64,000 nucleotides of DNA from positions 41,387-105,386 of the forward strand of contig CAJUNK010000001.1 in the NCBI GenBank assembly GCA_910587815.1, in the 5' to 3' direction. Below, piece by piece: positions 1 to 8,715 of this stretch. Both the position numbers and the translations under genes were made by a program. Every line of letters starts with the position of its first letter. Position 1 is the first letter of the stretch. This DNA is from Candidatus Gastranaerophilales bacterium. Lineage in GTDB: Bacteria; Cyanobacteriota; Vampirovibrionia; Gastranaerophilales; Gastranaerophilaceae. Below the pieces are notes generated by a model. It saw nothing but the letters and a program-made list of their open reading frames with translations, did not search any database and was not told where the DNA came from.

Positions 1-36
1 TCCAGCTAAGGTAAAGGCGTAGTAAAAACAAAATAT

Positions 37-110
37 GTGCCTGTAGCTCAGCTGGATAGAGCGTTGGTCTCCGAAGCCGAAGGTCGCGCGTTCGAATCGC
101 GTCAGGCACA
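37..110 (+). tRNA. tRNA-Arg (anticodon CCG)
   Basis: Cloverleaf read by eye. The acceptor stem GTGCCTG pairs with CAGGCAC, the D arm contains AGCTCAGCTGGATAGAGC, the anticodon loop is CTCCGAA (anticodon CCG, codon CGG), and the T arm contains GTTCGAATC. The discriminator base is A and CCA is not encoded, unlike the two other tRNAs in this window. It lies 22 bp before rmuC. Confidence 0.93.
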
Positions 111-132
111 TTTAAAATAAAAGAGAGGTTTT

Positions 133-1350
133 ATGTCAATAATTATAGGTGTTTTGGCTTTCGTTTCAGGGTTTTTTATTGCATTTGCTATTTTGAAGTC
201 TAAACATTCAAAACTTGAAATTGAAAATATAAAATTGCAGGAAAAAATTGCTGCAATTCAAAATATTGAAAAAAACAAGGAAGAATATACGCAAATTATT
301 AAACAAGAATTTGTAAACCTTGCAAACCAAACGCTTATTGAAAAAAACAAAACCCTGGATGAAACTAACAGAAAAAATCTTGAAACATTTCTTTCACCTT
401 TAAAAGAAAAGATAAAGGAATTTCAAACAAAAATCGAAGAATATAATATAACCGGAATTAAAAATACGCAAAGTTTAAAAGAGCAAATAGAATACCTTTG
501 CGGGCAAAACAAATTAATTTCTACCCAAACAGAAAAATTAGCCGATGCTATTAGTACTAATTCAAAATATAGAGGCAATCTTGGGGAGATGATGCTTGAA
601 AAATTATTAAAATCATCAGGCCTTATTGATAAAAAAGACGACCCGATCAAAGGAAATTATATTTTACAGACAGGATTTCGTAACCTTGATACCGGTTCAT
701 CTATAAAAATCACTCCTGATGCTGTGATATATTTGGCTGATGGTGATAAAAACATTATTGTGGATTCAAAAGCATCAATAGTAAATTATCTTGAGTATAT
801 AAATGCTGAAGACAAGGACGAGGCAAGTATTTTTAGTAAAAAATTCTATCAGGATACATTGGATAGAATAAAAGAATTAGAAAATAAGTATACAAATTTA
901 GAAGGCTTGAATACGCCTGATTTTGCACTTTTATTTATTCCCTTTGAAGCCTGCATGGGGCTTGTTTATGCTAACAATCAGCTTATTGAAGAAGCAAGCA
1001 GACGAAATGTTATAATAGTGGGGCCATCAACATTGCTTGCTACTCTTCGCACCATAAATTATGCTTGGATGAACAAAAACCAGGCAAATAATATAAAAGA
1101 AATTTTAAAAACAGGAGAAGGTATTTATTCTAAATGTCAAACCTTGATTTCAAAAATGGAAGGATTATCAAGTAATTTTGATACTTTAAGAAAAGGCTTT
1201 GATAATGTTTTTACTTCTTTGCAAGGGCGTGGCGGGCTTTTTGGCCAAATTGCAAAATTTAAAGATTTAGGATTTAACCCATCAAATCCTATTGATGAAA
1301 AATATCTACAGGATTTTGAAACACCTTTGCTTTCCAAAATACAAGAATAG
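133..1350 (+). CDS. rmuC: RmuC family DNA recombination protein
   Basis: Membrane-anchored coiled-coil protein of the RmuC family, known to limit inversions and rearrangements at short inverted repeats; the fold is predicted to be nuclease-like. Seen here: one N-terminal membrane helix (about residues 3-22), a long coiled coil (about 25-130), then the RmuC core with LGEMMLEKLL near residue 150, a DSKAS segment and the signature around FIPFEACMGLVYANN near 270. At 405 aa it has normal family length. The ATG follows an AGAGAGG ribosome-binding site. It is a single gene downstream of tRNA-Arg and convergent with nnrD. Confidence 0.9.
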   Translation: MSIIIGVLAFVSGFFIAFAILKSKHSKLEIENIKLQEKIAAIQNIEKNKEEYTQIIKQEFVNLANQTLIEKNKTLDETNRKNLETFLSPLKEKIKEFQTKIEEYNITGIKNTQSLKEQIEYLCGQNKLISTQTEKLADAISTNSKYRGNLGEMMLEKLLKSSGLIDKKDDPIKGNYILQTGFRNLDTGSSIKITPDAVIYLADGDKNIIVDSKASIVNYLEYINAEDKDEASIFSKKFYQDTLDRIKELENKYTNLEGLNTPDFALLFIPFEACMGLVYANNQLIEEASRRNVIIVGPSTLLATLRTINYAWMNKNQANNIKEILKTGEGIYSKCQTLISKMEGLSSNFDTLRKGFDNVFTSLQGRGGLFGQIAKFKDLGFNPSNPIDEKYLQDFETPLLSKIQE

Positions 1351-1634
1351 CCTTGATGGATATTATGAAATCAGCTGTCTGATATTGCCATTTTGCGGGA
1401 TGTTTTCTAACTTTTATTATTAAATGTAACGTTTTGTAAAAAAAGTTGACACAACATGCCCTTTTAAAGCAAACATTTTTCTTGAGGAGAATTATATAGG
1501 TGTAAACTCCTCTATAAACTCCGTAATACTAATTCTATCCATCACGGCGATATCTTTAAATTTCATTTTGAAAAATAAAGAAAGCCGTTTTTTTTATGGT
1601 TAAAATTTTAAGTTGTTTCTTTTGAGTGTAAATA

Positions 1635-2555
1635 TCAATATCCTTGTAAATCTTTAATAGCTGATGGGATGTGATTTAGAAGGTTTGATGCCAAAACACT
1701 ATATTCGCTTAATGCTCCTGAGGCAAGTTCTCCTGCTCTTCCATGTAGGTATACAGCTAAATGTGCTGCCTCTAAAAGTTTTAGTCCTTGTGCAGCAAAT
1801 CCTGAAATCATTCCGGTTAAAACATCTCCGCTTCCGCCTTTTGAAAGTGCTGAATTTCCAGTAGGATTAATGTATACATCTGGCTCCATAGGGCTTGCAA
1901 TGACGGTTTCTTTTCCTTTTAACACCACAATGCAGCCTAAAAAATCTGCTGCAAGGCCTGCTGCCTTTATTCTATCTTCTTGGATTTCTTCTACACTTAT
2001 ATCCATAAGTCTTGATAATTCCAAGGGATGCGGTGTTATAATAGAATTTTCAGGAATTGGCATATTGCTTGCGCTTGCAAGTGCATTAATTGCATCTGCA
2101 TCAATAACAAATGGCATCTGTGCGCTAATATTTTTATTTAAAAATTTTAAAATAAAATCCTTTGCAGGTTTTTCTGTTGTGAGTCCACAGCCGATGGAAA
2201 CTACCTTATATTTTGAAATATCTTTTAAATATTTTAAACTATCTTTTGAAACAGTAAATTTATCTGATGTCCCGAGGTTTAAAAAAGTGATATCTGGTGT
2301 ATTTGATGCAACTATAGACAATGTATTGCTTTCTGTTGCAAGACATAATAGACCTGCCCCTGCTTTTAGTGCAGACAGTGAACTTAATAGTGCAGCACCA
2401 GGGTAATTTATAGAGCCTGCGATATTTAAAATGGAGCCGTAAGTGCCTTTATTTGAATTTGAATACCTTATTGGAAGCAGATTTCTAACGTATTCTTTTG
2501 TGATTATTGTACTTTTGCGCTCGATTTCCTTTGTTTCTTTTTTCTTAAAAAACAT
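1635..2555 (-). CDS. nnrD: ADP-dependent NAD(P)H-hydrate dehydratase
   Basis: Repairs hydrated NADH/NADPH (NADHX) by ATP- or ADP-dependent dehydration. Visible ribokinase-like motifs are an AGS near the N-terminus, the VIDADAINAL strand, TPHPLELSRLM and the nucleotide-binding GGSGDVLTG loop with its catalytic Asp. Only the dehydratase (CARKD) domain is present: the epimerase NnrE domain, often fused, is absent here. I place the start at the ATG of MFFKKKE, preceded by AGAGG; a longer frame runs upstream into trmL but lacks a good site. Last gene of the seven-gene leftward operon beginning with lptC. Confidence 0.88.
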   Translation of the reverse strand: MFFKKKETKEIERKSTIITKEYVRNLLPIRYSNSNKGTYGSILNIAGSINYPGAALLSSLSALKAGAGLLCLATESNTLSIVASNTPDITFLNLGTSDKFTVSKDSLKYLKDISKYKVVSIGCGLTTEKPAKDFILKFLNKNISAQMPFVIDADAINALASASNMPIPENSIITPHPLELSRLMDISVEEIQEDRIKAAGLAADFLGCIVVLKGKETVIASPMEPDVYINPTGNSALSKGGSGDVLTGMISGFAAQGLKLLEAAHLAVYLHGRAGELASGALSEYSVLASNLLNHIPSAIKDLQGY

Positions 2556-2571
2556 AAATCCTCTTATTTTC

Positions 2572-3042
2572 TTATCCCCTAAGGCCGCCAAGCTGACGTA
2601 CAGCTTCATAGGCGCCTATTGCAACGCTGTTTGAAAGGTTCAGGCTGCGTGTTTGCTTTCGCATTGGTATTGTGGTACAGCAACTTTTAAATTTTTCTAG
2701 TATATTTTCAGGAATTCCCCTTGATTCGGGGCCAAATACCAAAAAATCTCCTTCATTATAAGTTATATCTGTGTATTTTACATCCGTCTTTGTGGTGAAA
2801 AGATGAACTTTTTTTATGAATTCATCTTTTTTAAACATATTTTCAAATTCTTCAAAGTCAATTATATGTTCTATTTCCACCTTATCCCAATAATCAAGGC
2901 CGCTTCTTTTTAGATATTTATCGCTCATAGAAAAGCCAAGACGCCCTATAAAATACAGTTTTGCCCCAATGCAGGCACAAAGCCTTGCCACATTTCCTGC
3001 ATTTTGCGGGATTTCAGGCTCAAACATTACAATATTAATCAT
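2572..3042 (-). CDS. trmL: tRNA (cytidine/uridine-34-2'-O)-methyltransferase TrmL
   Basis: SPOUT-class methyltransferase that 2'-O-methylates the wobble base of tRNA-Leu isoacceptors. The N-terminus reads FEPEIPQNAGNVARLC, and the trefoil-knot SAM-binding motifs are FGPESRGIPE near residue 100 and LNLSNSVAIGAYE near 135. The length of 156 aa equals the E. coli enzyme. It sits 5 bp after pgsA and 16 bp before the nnrD start, so it is almost certainly co-transcribed with the envelope genes. Confidence 0.93.
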   Translation of the reverse strand: MINIVMFEPEIPQNAGNVARLCACIGAKLYFIGRLGFSMSDKYLKRSGLDYWDKVEIEHIIDFEEFENMFKKDEFIKKVHLFTTKTDVKYTDITYNEGDFLVFGPESRGIPENILEKFKSCCTTIPMRKQTRSLNLSNSVAIGAYEAVRQLGGLRG

Positions 3043-3047
3043 ATTTA

Positions 3048-3629
3048 TTAATCTTTCAAAAATCTTTTAGATTCAAATATAACGGGCAGCCCCCTTAAAA
3101 CACAGAATATAACTGCAATATAGGTGCAAATTAGGCCGATTATATAAACTGTGTGATTTGAATTAAATGAAAGATGACCTGCGATTAACAATACAAAAGC
3201 AGCAGCCTTGCATACAGCGTATGTGAAGCGTGAAAAATTTGATGCTACAATGAATTTAGCAATTTTTCCCTGCATCATTGTTTTTTCACCAAATGGTGTA
3301 AAGCCTTTTTCCAGTGCCAAGGAGCGCAGTGAATCTGTAATAATTCCGCGTGTAAGGACGATAATTGGCACCAATACGCTAATCCAACCTAATGATGCAA
3401 ACACAATCCAGTAAAGGTTTTCAACGATTCTATCGCCCATAATATCTAAAACGGCCCCAAGCTTTGAAGATTCATTAAATTTTCTTGCAACATATCCATC
3501 TAGTCCGTCAAACCACATAACAAAAATGGTTAGAATAAGTGAAACAAGGGCATATTGGTTTCCTAAAAATAATAATCCCATTGCAATAAATGCAAGAAAA
3601 ATCCTTGAAAGTGTAATGATATTTGCCAT
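3048..3629 (-). CDS. pgsA: CDP-diacylglycerol--glycerol-3-phosphate 3-phosphatidyltransferase (CDP-alcohol phosphatidyltransferase)
   Basis: Makes phosphatidylglycerol phosphate from CDP-diacylglycerol and glycerol 3-phosphate in the inner membrane. The full CDP-alcohol signature D-x2-DG-x2-AR-x8-G-x3-D-x3-D is present at about residues 40-66, beginning DGLDGYVAR and ending with DIMGD. About five hydrophobic helices follow the usual topology for this 193-aa family. The exact acceptor is inferred (PgsA is most common; other CDP-alcohol substrates cannot be excluded). It starts 2 bp after lpxB ends. Confidence 0.82.
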   Translation of the reverse strand: MANIITLSRIFLAFIAMGLLFLGNQYALVSLILTIFVMWFDGLDGYVARKFNESSKLGAVLDIMGDRIVENLYWIVFASLGWISVLVPIIVLTRGIITDSLRSLALEKGFTPFGEKTMMQGKIAKFIVASNFSRFTYAVCKAAAFVLLIAGHLSFNSNHTVYIIGLICTYIAVIFCVLRGLPVIFESKRFLKD

Positions 3630-3631
3630 TT

Positions 3632-4750
3632 TTATTCCCTCTCTGTTAATTCTTTATTGATAATAATTGCAGCTTCTTCTACGCAGTGTTTTGAGGAAAG
3701 AAGTGTTTCAACCTCATCAAAACCGCTTCTTTGAAGCATTTTAGCCTTTTCGCTGTCTAAAATATTTAAAATTTCATTTGCTATCTTTTCAGGTTTTGCA
3801 TTAAACATTAAAAATTCAGGCACAATATCTTTTCCTGTAATAATATTTACAAGGCAAGCTTTTTTGATTGAGCGTACCAAAAGGTATATAAGATAGAAAA
3901 ATAAAGGCCCTTTGTATGCAATAATCATAGGCGTTTTATAAAGTGCTGCTTCTAGTGCCACTGTGCCTGATGTTAAAATTAAAGCATCCGAAACGCTCAT
4001 CAATGCATGGTTTTCACCATCTATAATTTTATAATCACATTTAAATGCATCGGATTTTAAATTGCTTGCATGAGAAAAAACAAACTGTACATCGTTTCTT
4101 GATTTTTCAATAATTTTTACCGCTTTCAGGAAAATTTTGAATAAAAATTTAATTTCAAACATTCTTGAACCAGGGAAAATTGAAACCAGTTTTTTATTTA
4201 AATCAAGGTTGTGGCGTTTGAAAAATTCAATTTTATGGGCTTTTTCTGGTAATTCTTTAATTAAAGGATGACCCACATATTCATTTTTAATATTGTATTC
4301 ATCATACATTTTTCCTTCAAAAGGAAATATTGTAAGCACTTTATCTATATATTTTTTAACAGTTTTGATGCGCCATTTTCTTGATGCCCAAATTTGGGGT
4401 GGAATAAAATAAAAAGTTTTAATTCCAGCTTTTTTCAAGTGCTTTGCAATTGAAAGATTAAAAGCGCCGTAATCTACTAATAATACTAAATCTGGCTTAA
4501 AAGTATTTTTTAGATAATTTACAATATTTAGCCCCAAAAAAAGATGGTTAATAACAACAGAAGGTGTAAGGCCCATAGCACCCATTTTATTGTGGTTATG
4601 AAACAATTTTATTCCTGTTTTTTGAAGGTTTTCACTGCCCACAGCCTCTATTTCAAGGTTTGGATTTATAGCTAAAAGTTCACGCACAACACCGCTTGCA
4701 TGTTTATCACCTGATGCTTCTCCTGTTATTATAAAAACCTTTTTTTTCAT
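3632..4750 (-). CDS. lpxB: Lipid-A-disaccharide synthase
   Basis: GT19 glycosyltransferase joining UDP-2,3-diacylglucosamine and lipid X to form the lipid A disaccharide at the inner membrane. The N-terminus has the diagnostic GEASGDKHASG (about residues 9-19) and KMGAMG; FPGSR lies near 195 in the C-terminal Rossmann half, and SGTVALEAAL near 265 is the donor-binding segment. 372 aa against 382 in E. coli. It follows lpxI, whose product supplies lipid X, so two successive steps are adjacent. Confidence 0.95.
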   Translation of the reverse strand: MKKKVFIITGEASGDKHASGVVRELLAINPNLEIEAVGSENLQKTGIKLFHNHNKMGAMGLTPSVVINHLFLGLNIVNYLKNTFKPDLVLLVDYGAFNLSIAKHLKKAGIKTFYFIPPQIWASRKWRIKTVKKYIDKVLTIFPFEGKMYDEYNIKNEYVGHPLIKELPEKAHKIEFFKRHNLDLNKKLVSIFPGSRMFEIKFLFKIFLKAVKIIEKSRNDVQFVFSHASNLKSDAFKCDYKIIDGENHALMSVSDALILTSGTVALEAALYKTPMIIAYKGPLFFYLIYLLVRSIKKACLVNIITGKDIVPEFLMFNAKPEKIANEILNILDSEKAKMLQRSGFDEVETLLSSKHCVEEAAIIINKELTERE

Positions 4751-4777
4751 CTCCCTTATACCGTATCTATGCTGTTT

Positions 4778-5596
4778 TTATACTGCCATAATTACCATAT
4801 TATTTTTATCGGCGTATTTTACCATTTCATCTTGGTTTACAATAATTGTTTCTCCTGCTTCAAGGGCTAAAACTGATGCTCCATAATGTTTCATAACCCT
4901 TAAAGTTTTTAGGCCTACTGTTGGGATATCAAATCTTTTATCCTGGTTTGGTTTTGCAACCTTTACAACGACTGCTTTACCTTGGCGGGCTAGTTTTGCA
5001 CCTCTTTTAATGCATTTATCTGTGCCTTCAATAGCTTCTACTGCCATTATCATTTTATCTTTCATTACAACAGATTGGCCTATATCAAGTTTACCCATCT
5101 CTTTTGCAATTTTAAAACCGTATTCAACATCGCACATTTGTGTTTCATTTGGATGAAGTTTTGTCATCACACCCTTTTGCACCATAAGACTTTTTATAAA
5201 AATTGTTTGGTCTAAAATTGTGATGCCAATATCTTCCATTTCTTTTACGATTTTTAACATGATAGCGTCATCATTGAGTTTTGGTGCTTCTTTTAAAAAC
5301 TCAATTGCCAATGGTTCAAGTTTTGGACGCTTCAAAAGCATAGTTTTTGAAACTTTGCCAAGAAAGGTTAATTGTTTAATCCCTTCATCAATAAGAGCTT
5401 GTTTGATGCTGTTTACCTGGCCAAAGCCAAAGGATAAAACTTTTGAACAATATTTTGTAAGTTCTTTATAATTATCTCCTGATAAGGATATTGCAATAAC
5501 TTCAAAACCGTTTTCTTTTGCAGCCTGAGCCATTTTTACAGGTAAAAGTCCATCTCCAGCCACAAGGCATTGTTTATTTTCTAATGTAATATTCAT
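4778..5596 (-). CDS. lpxI: UDP-2,3-diacylglucosamine pyrophosphatase LpxI
   Basis: Hydrolyses UDP-2,3-diacylglucosamine to lipid X. It belongs to the LpxI (former DUF1009) family, first described in Caulobacter and unrelated to LpxH. The N-terminal segment AGDGLLPVKMAQAAKENGF and the C-terminal half with VEAIEGTDKCIKRGAKLAR and VGLKTLRVMKHYGA match the family as I recall it. 272 aa is typical. The gene is 2 bp after the lptA-like gene and 27 bp before lpxB. Confidence 0.92.
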   Translation of the reverse strand: MNITLENKQCLVAGDGLLPVKMAQAAKENGFEVIAISLSGDNYKELTKYCSKVLSFGFGQVNSIKQALIDEGIKQLTFLGKVSKTMLLKRPKLEPLAIEFLKEAPKLNDDAIMLKIVKEMEDIGITILDQTIFIKSLMVQKGVMTKLHPNETQMCDVEYGFKIAKEMGKLDIGQSVVMKDKMIMAVEAIEGTDKCIKRGAKLARQGKAVVVKVAKPNQDKRFDIPTVGLKTLRVMKHYGASVLALEAGETIIVNQDEMVKYADKNNMVIMAV

Positions 5597-5598
5597 AA

Positions 5599-6576
5599 TT
5601 AAGGCATAAACTCCATTTTATCGTCACTATTTCCGCCTGAAATGCTTGTTTTAACATTTCCTGTGGCGTTAAATTCTTTTGGATTCATTGTCATTGTAAT
5701 GACATCTGCTTCTACTGTGCTTGCGTTTTGGGTAATTTTTGACCGGCCAGTAAACACAACTTTGTTTGGTTTTCCGGTTGCGTTATCTATAAAAACCTGT
5801 GCCTTTGGTCCTGATGCAAGGTAATCTTTATATTTTATGTTTACATTTCCGCCAGCTATCATGTTATTTGAATTTTTGTTGTATTGTTGATATCTTGCTT
5901 TTACATGTAATCTTGAACCGTCTTCAAATGTAATATCTGTACTTGTATTGCCAGACATTTGATATTCTTGCGTTTTAGGTTTGTATTCAAATTTATTACC
6001 CTTTAAAATGTTGCTCTTTTCTTTCATCACAACATTTCCTATAAGTTTTAAATTGTGAATTTCGCCGCCTTTATCTATGATGGCACTTGCAGAATCTGAA
6101 AATGTTTCAACATCTTGATAATGAACAATAACAGAACCATTTGCTTGCATCAATTTAGTTACTGTATTGTATTCTTGAATATCTGATGTGATTGTTATGA
6201 CAGGTTGTCTGTCTTTCATCATAATAGATTGAGTATGGCCTTCAGCGCGAAGAGTTTTATTTATTAAAGAGACTTTCATAATGTTTGCTTTAATTTCATG
6301 CTTTTTGTTGTCTTTATCCTGAAAAGCGTATGGATTATCAAAGAACACTGCAAGAGAAGGTTTTTTGGACTTTGGTTCCAAATCAAGTTCTGCCCGCGGG
6401 CTTTTTACCATAACATCGCCAATTGAAACTTTAACATCTCCTGAAAAATATCCTTTGTTCTTATCAACATTAATTTGCTGTTGTGCTGCTTCTATGACAA
6501 CATCAGCACATAGTGCAGCTCCCATTGTTAAAGCTATTGATATAAATGTAATAGATATTTTTTTTATTAATTTCAT
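5599..6576 (-). CDS. lptA: LptA/OstA-like periplasmic LPS-transport protein
   Basis: A signal peptide (about residues 1-23, ending near MGAALCA) is followed by OstA/LptA-type beta-jellyroll repeats, for example INVDKNKGYFSGDVKVSIGD and later NILKGNKFEYKPKTQEYQMSG. At 325 aa it is longer than E. coli LptA (185 aa), giving roughly two OstA units, as in LptA-like proteins of other phyla. It overlaps the lptC stop by 4 bp (ATGA), supporting joint function in the periplasmic bridge that moves LPS. The lptA symbol is by family and neighbourhood. Confidence 0.8.
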   Translation of the reverse strand: MKLIKKISITFISIALTMGAALCADVVIEAAQQQINVDKNKGYFSGDVKVSIGDVMVKSPRAELDLEPKSKKPSLAVFFDNPYAFQDKDNKKHEIKANIMKVSLINKTLRAEGHTQSIMMKDRQPVITITSDIQEYNTVTKLMQANGSVIVHYQDVETFSDSASAIIDKGGEIHNLKLIGNVVMKEKSNILKGNKFEYKPKTQEYQMSGNTSTDITFEDGSRLHVKARYQQYNKNSNNMIAGGNVNIKYKDYLASGPKAQVFIDNATGKPNKVVFTGRSKITQNASTVEADVITMTMNPKEFNATGNVKTSISGGNSDDKMEFMP

Positions 6577-7205
6577 TTTTGTTTTGCCCCCAAGCTTAAA
6601 TTAAACTTTTCTTTAGTGTTATTTTCGGTATTTTCAATGGCTTTTTTATCATATATTGATGATTTGCAGTTTCCTTCAATTTTGAAATTTGTAAAATCAT
6701 AGTTAAATACAGCTTTATCGCTTGTGGCTAAAAATTGTTCCTTGCTTTGAACCACAATGTTGCCTGATGCTACTATGTCTTCATCTCGGCCTTTCCAAAC
6801 AATTTTATCTGCCCGGATTGAATATCCTTCTTTTGAAACAATTAAAGTGTCGCCTTCAAGTGTAATTATTTTTTCGTCTTCTTTGTATGTTCCACGGTTG
6901 GATTCAGCACTTAATACAACCTCATTTTCTTTATTATAAAAATTTCCAGTTGCATTTTCCAAAATAATAAGACCTGTAGAACTATCGTAACTGCCTTTTT
7001 TGGCATAAAGTTCCCAATATACTTTTTCGTCTTTGGTTTCTGTTAAAATGAGGTTGCCAACAGAAATTCGTCTTGATTTTACATCATCAGATACAGAATT
7101 TGATCTGATATCTTTTGTTACTATCCATGACCAAATAAAACCAAAAAGACATATTCCAAAAACTGCTAAAAAGACGATTGCGTATACTTTTTTCTTGTCT
7201 ATCAT
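6573..7205 (-). CDS. lptC: LPS export system protein LptC
   Basis: Single N-terminal membrane anchor (about residues 7-28) followed by a periplasmic beta-jellyroll: WELYAKKGSYDSSTGLIILE is the usual LptC pattern, continuing with repeated short strands such as VLSAESNRGTYKEDEKIITL. 210 aa is close to the 191 aa of E. coli LptC. It is the first gene of the leftward operon lptC-lptA-lpxI-lpxB-pgsA-trmL-nnrD. The LptBFG transporter genes are not in the window. Confidence 0.83.
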   Translation of the reverse strand: MIDKKKVYAIVFLAVFGICLFGFIWSWIVTKDIRSNSVSDDVKSRRISVGNLILTETKDEKVYWELYAKKGSYDSSTGLIILENATGNFYNKENEVVLSAESNRGTYKEDEKIITLEGDTLIVSKEGYSIRADKIVWKGRDEDIVASGNIVVQSKEQFLATSDKAVFNYDFTNFKIEGNCKSSIYDKKAIENTENNTKEKFNLSLGAKQK

Positions 7206-7265
7206 GATGAATTAATTCTAGCATAAAGACTAAATTACTAATACTTGTGTGTAAAAATATATTAC

Positions 7266-7300
7266 AAAAACTCCGGTAAAAATTTTTACCGGAGTTTATT
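7266..7300 (-). terminator. Rho-independent terminator after the Gly/Ala-rich EQP protein gene
   Basis: A near-perfect stem of about 15 bp (AAACTCCGGTAAAAA against TTTTTACCGGAGTTT) lies 27 bp past the stop of the 7327-7983 gene. The flanks are A/T-rich on both sides, so it could also stop transcription from the other direction. Confidence 0.75.
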
Positions 7301-7326
7301 TATTAAATAGTTAACATTTGATGGTA

Positions 7327-7983
7327 TTATTGTTCTGGTTGTTCTGGTTGTTCTGGTTGTTCTGGTTGTTCTGGTTGTTCTGCTTTGCCTTCTTTAATTT
7401 TATTAAATAAAAGACCAGCGCCAGCACCAAGTGCTACACCAGCAGCAGCTAAGCCAGCAGCCCATTTTATTTGTGTATTTTTTAATGCTTTTCCTGCTTT
7501 ATCTACAGTATCAGCAAGTTCTTTGCCTTTGCCTTCTTTGAATTCTTTAACCATTTTTTCAACACCAGCTTTAAGCTTTTTGTTTTCGTCTTTATTTATG
7601 AATTCTAGAGCAGCTTTTCTTTTTGCTTCTAATGATTTTTCTTTAGCGATTTCAATAGCTTTTTGAGCGGCATCTTTAGCTTTATCTGTAGCATCAGAAG
7701 CTAATTCTTTTTTAGCTTTTATAGCAGCAGCAACTTTTTCTTCCGCAGCTTTTACGCTATCCTGTTCTACAATAAATGCCTTAGTTTTTTCTATTCCATC
7801 AGCATAGTGTTTGGTGTTTCCAACAAATTTATCTCTTTCTTCAGCAAATTTAACAACTGCTTGTTTGTATTCAGTAGCAGCTGGTCTTTTGTTGGCAACC
7901 GCAACACCTGCACCTGCACCGATACCTAAACCGGCAGCAGCACCTAAACCAACAGGTAAAGCTTGTGTTTTGTCCACGTTCAT
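7327..7983 (-). CDS. Gly/Ala-rich helical protein with C-terminal EQP repeats, unknown function
   Basis: No family recognised. Residues about 9-30 are a glycine-zipper-like hydrophobic stretch (GAAAGLGIGAGAGVAVA). About 45-165 is a Lys/Glu/Ala-rich amphipathic helix region, and about 172-193 is a second Gly/Ala hydrophobic segment. The tail is five EQP repeats plus EQ, encoded by an in-frame 9-bp tandem repeat. Two hydrophobic zippers around a charged helix suggest membrane association or oligomerisation (inference). The gene is monocistronic, with a terminator after it. Confidence 0.7.
   Translation of the reverse strand: MNVDKTQALPVGLGAAAGLGIGAGAGVAVANKRPAATEYKQAVVKFAEERDKFVGNTKHYADGIEKTKAFIVEQDSVKAAEEKVAAAIKAKKELASDATDKAKDAAQKAIEIAKEKSLEAKRKAALEFINKDENKKLKAGVEKMVKEFKEGKGKELADTVDKAGKALKNTQIKWAAGLAAAGVALGAGAGLLFNKIKEGKAEQPEQPEQPEQPEQPEQ
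7328..7381. repeat. 9-bp tandem repeat encoding the EQP tail
   Basis: The unit TTCTGGTTG (plus strand) repeats about six times with essentially no divergence. Each unit encodes one Glu-Gln-Pro triplet on the minus strand, so changes in copy number keep the frame and alter only tail length. Confidence 0.9.
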
Positions 7984-8428
7984 GTTAACTTCCTTTCATT
8001 TTATTGATATTTGTAAATTGATTATCGTTCCTACACACAAAAAACATGTAAATAATTAAATTTGTTATAACACCATTGTAAATTTTATTAAATTATATCA
8101 AAACCCGCATTGTTATGGCAAATCTTGCTGTTTACATTTCTTAATAATTGAAATATTTAAACCAAAACCCTAGTATTTAATGACACTTAAAAGTAACATC
8201 TTTTTATTTAATATACAAAAAACATTAAAAGTTGTAACAGATTGTAATACAAGTTTCAATTAGCCTATATGAGATTTGTGGTTTTTTATGTTGAATAAAA
8301 CCAAAATTGATATTTGATGAAAAATAGAAGACTTGGTTTGGTGTATTGCACTTGGGCTATGTATAATTTTTACTTATCAGCTATATTTTTTGTTCCAATA
8401 AATTTTGTGGCTAATTGTAAATGTAATG
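7984..8428. other. AT-rich intergenic stretch left of the integrated element
   Basis: About 445 bp without a supported gene. The right-to-left part near 8000-8060 must hold the promoter of the 7327-7983 gene. I see no RNA, repeat or convincing reading frame in the remainder. It is the chromosomal flank to the left of the duplicated tRNA promoter. Confidence 0.6.
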
Positions 8429-8540
<112 letters not shown>

Positions 8541-8715
8541 GACTCATTTAAAATTTGGTTCCTTGCTTGCCCCTGTACAATAATGTAAGTGTTATTGGCG
8601 TTTATAGAATACTTGGTTTTTTGCTTTAAATTGTAGGGAAAACCTACAATAATTGTAGGTCAATTTGTGTTCAATTTTCTTTTTATTTTCTTTCATTTTT
8701 ATTCCCCCGTTTTTG

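Noticed and set aside
1351..1634. Possible small RNA between rmuC and nnrD (GAGGAG/CTCCTC stem near 1483-1515, TTGACA near 1444)
   Set aside because: No matching -10 box at proper spacing and no terminator; evidence too thin to annotate.
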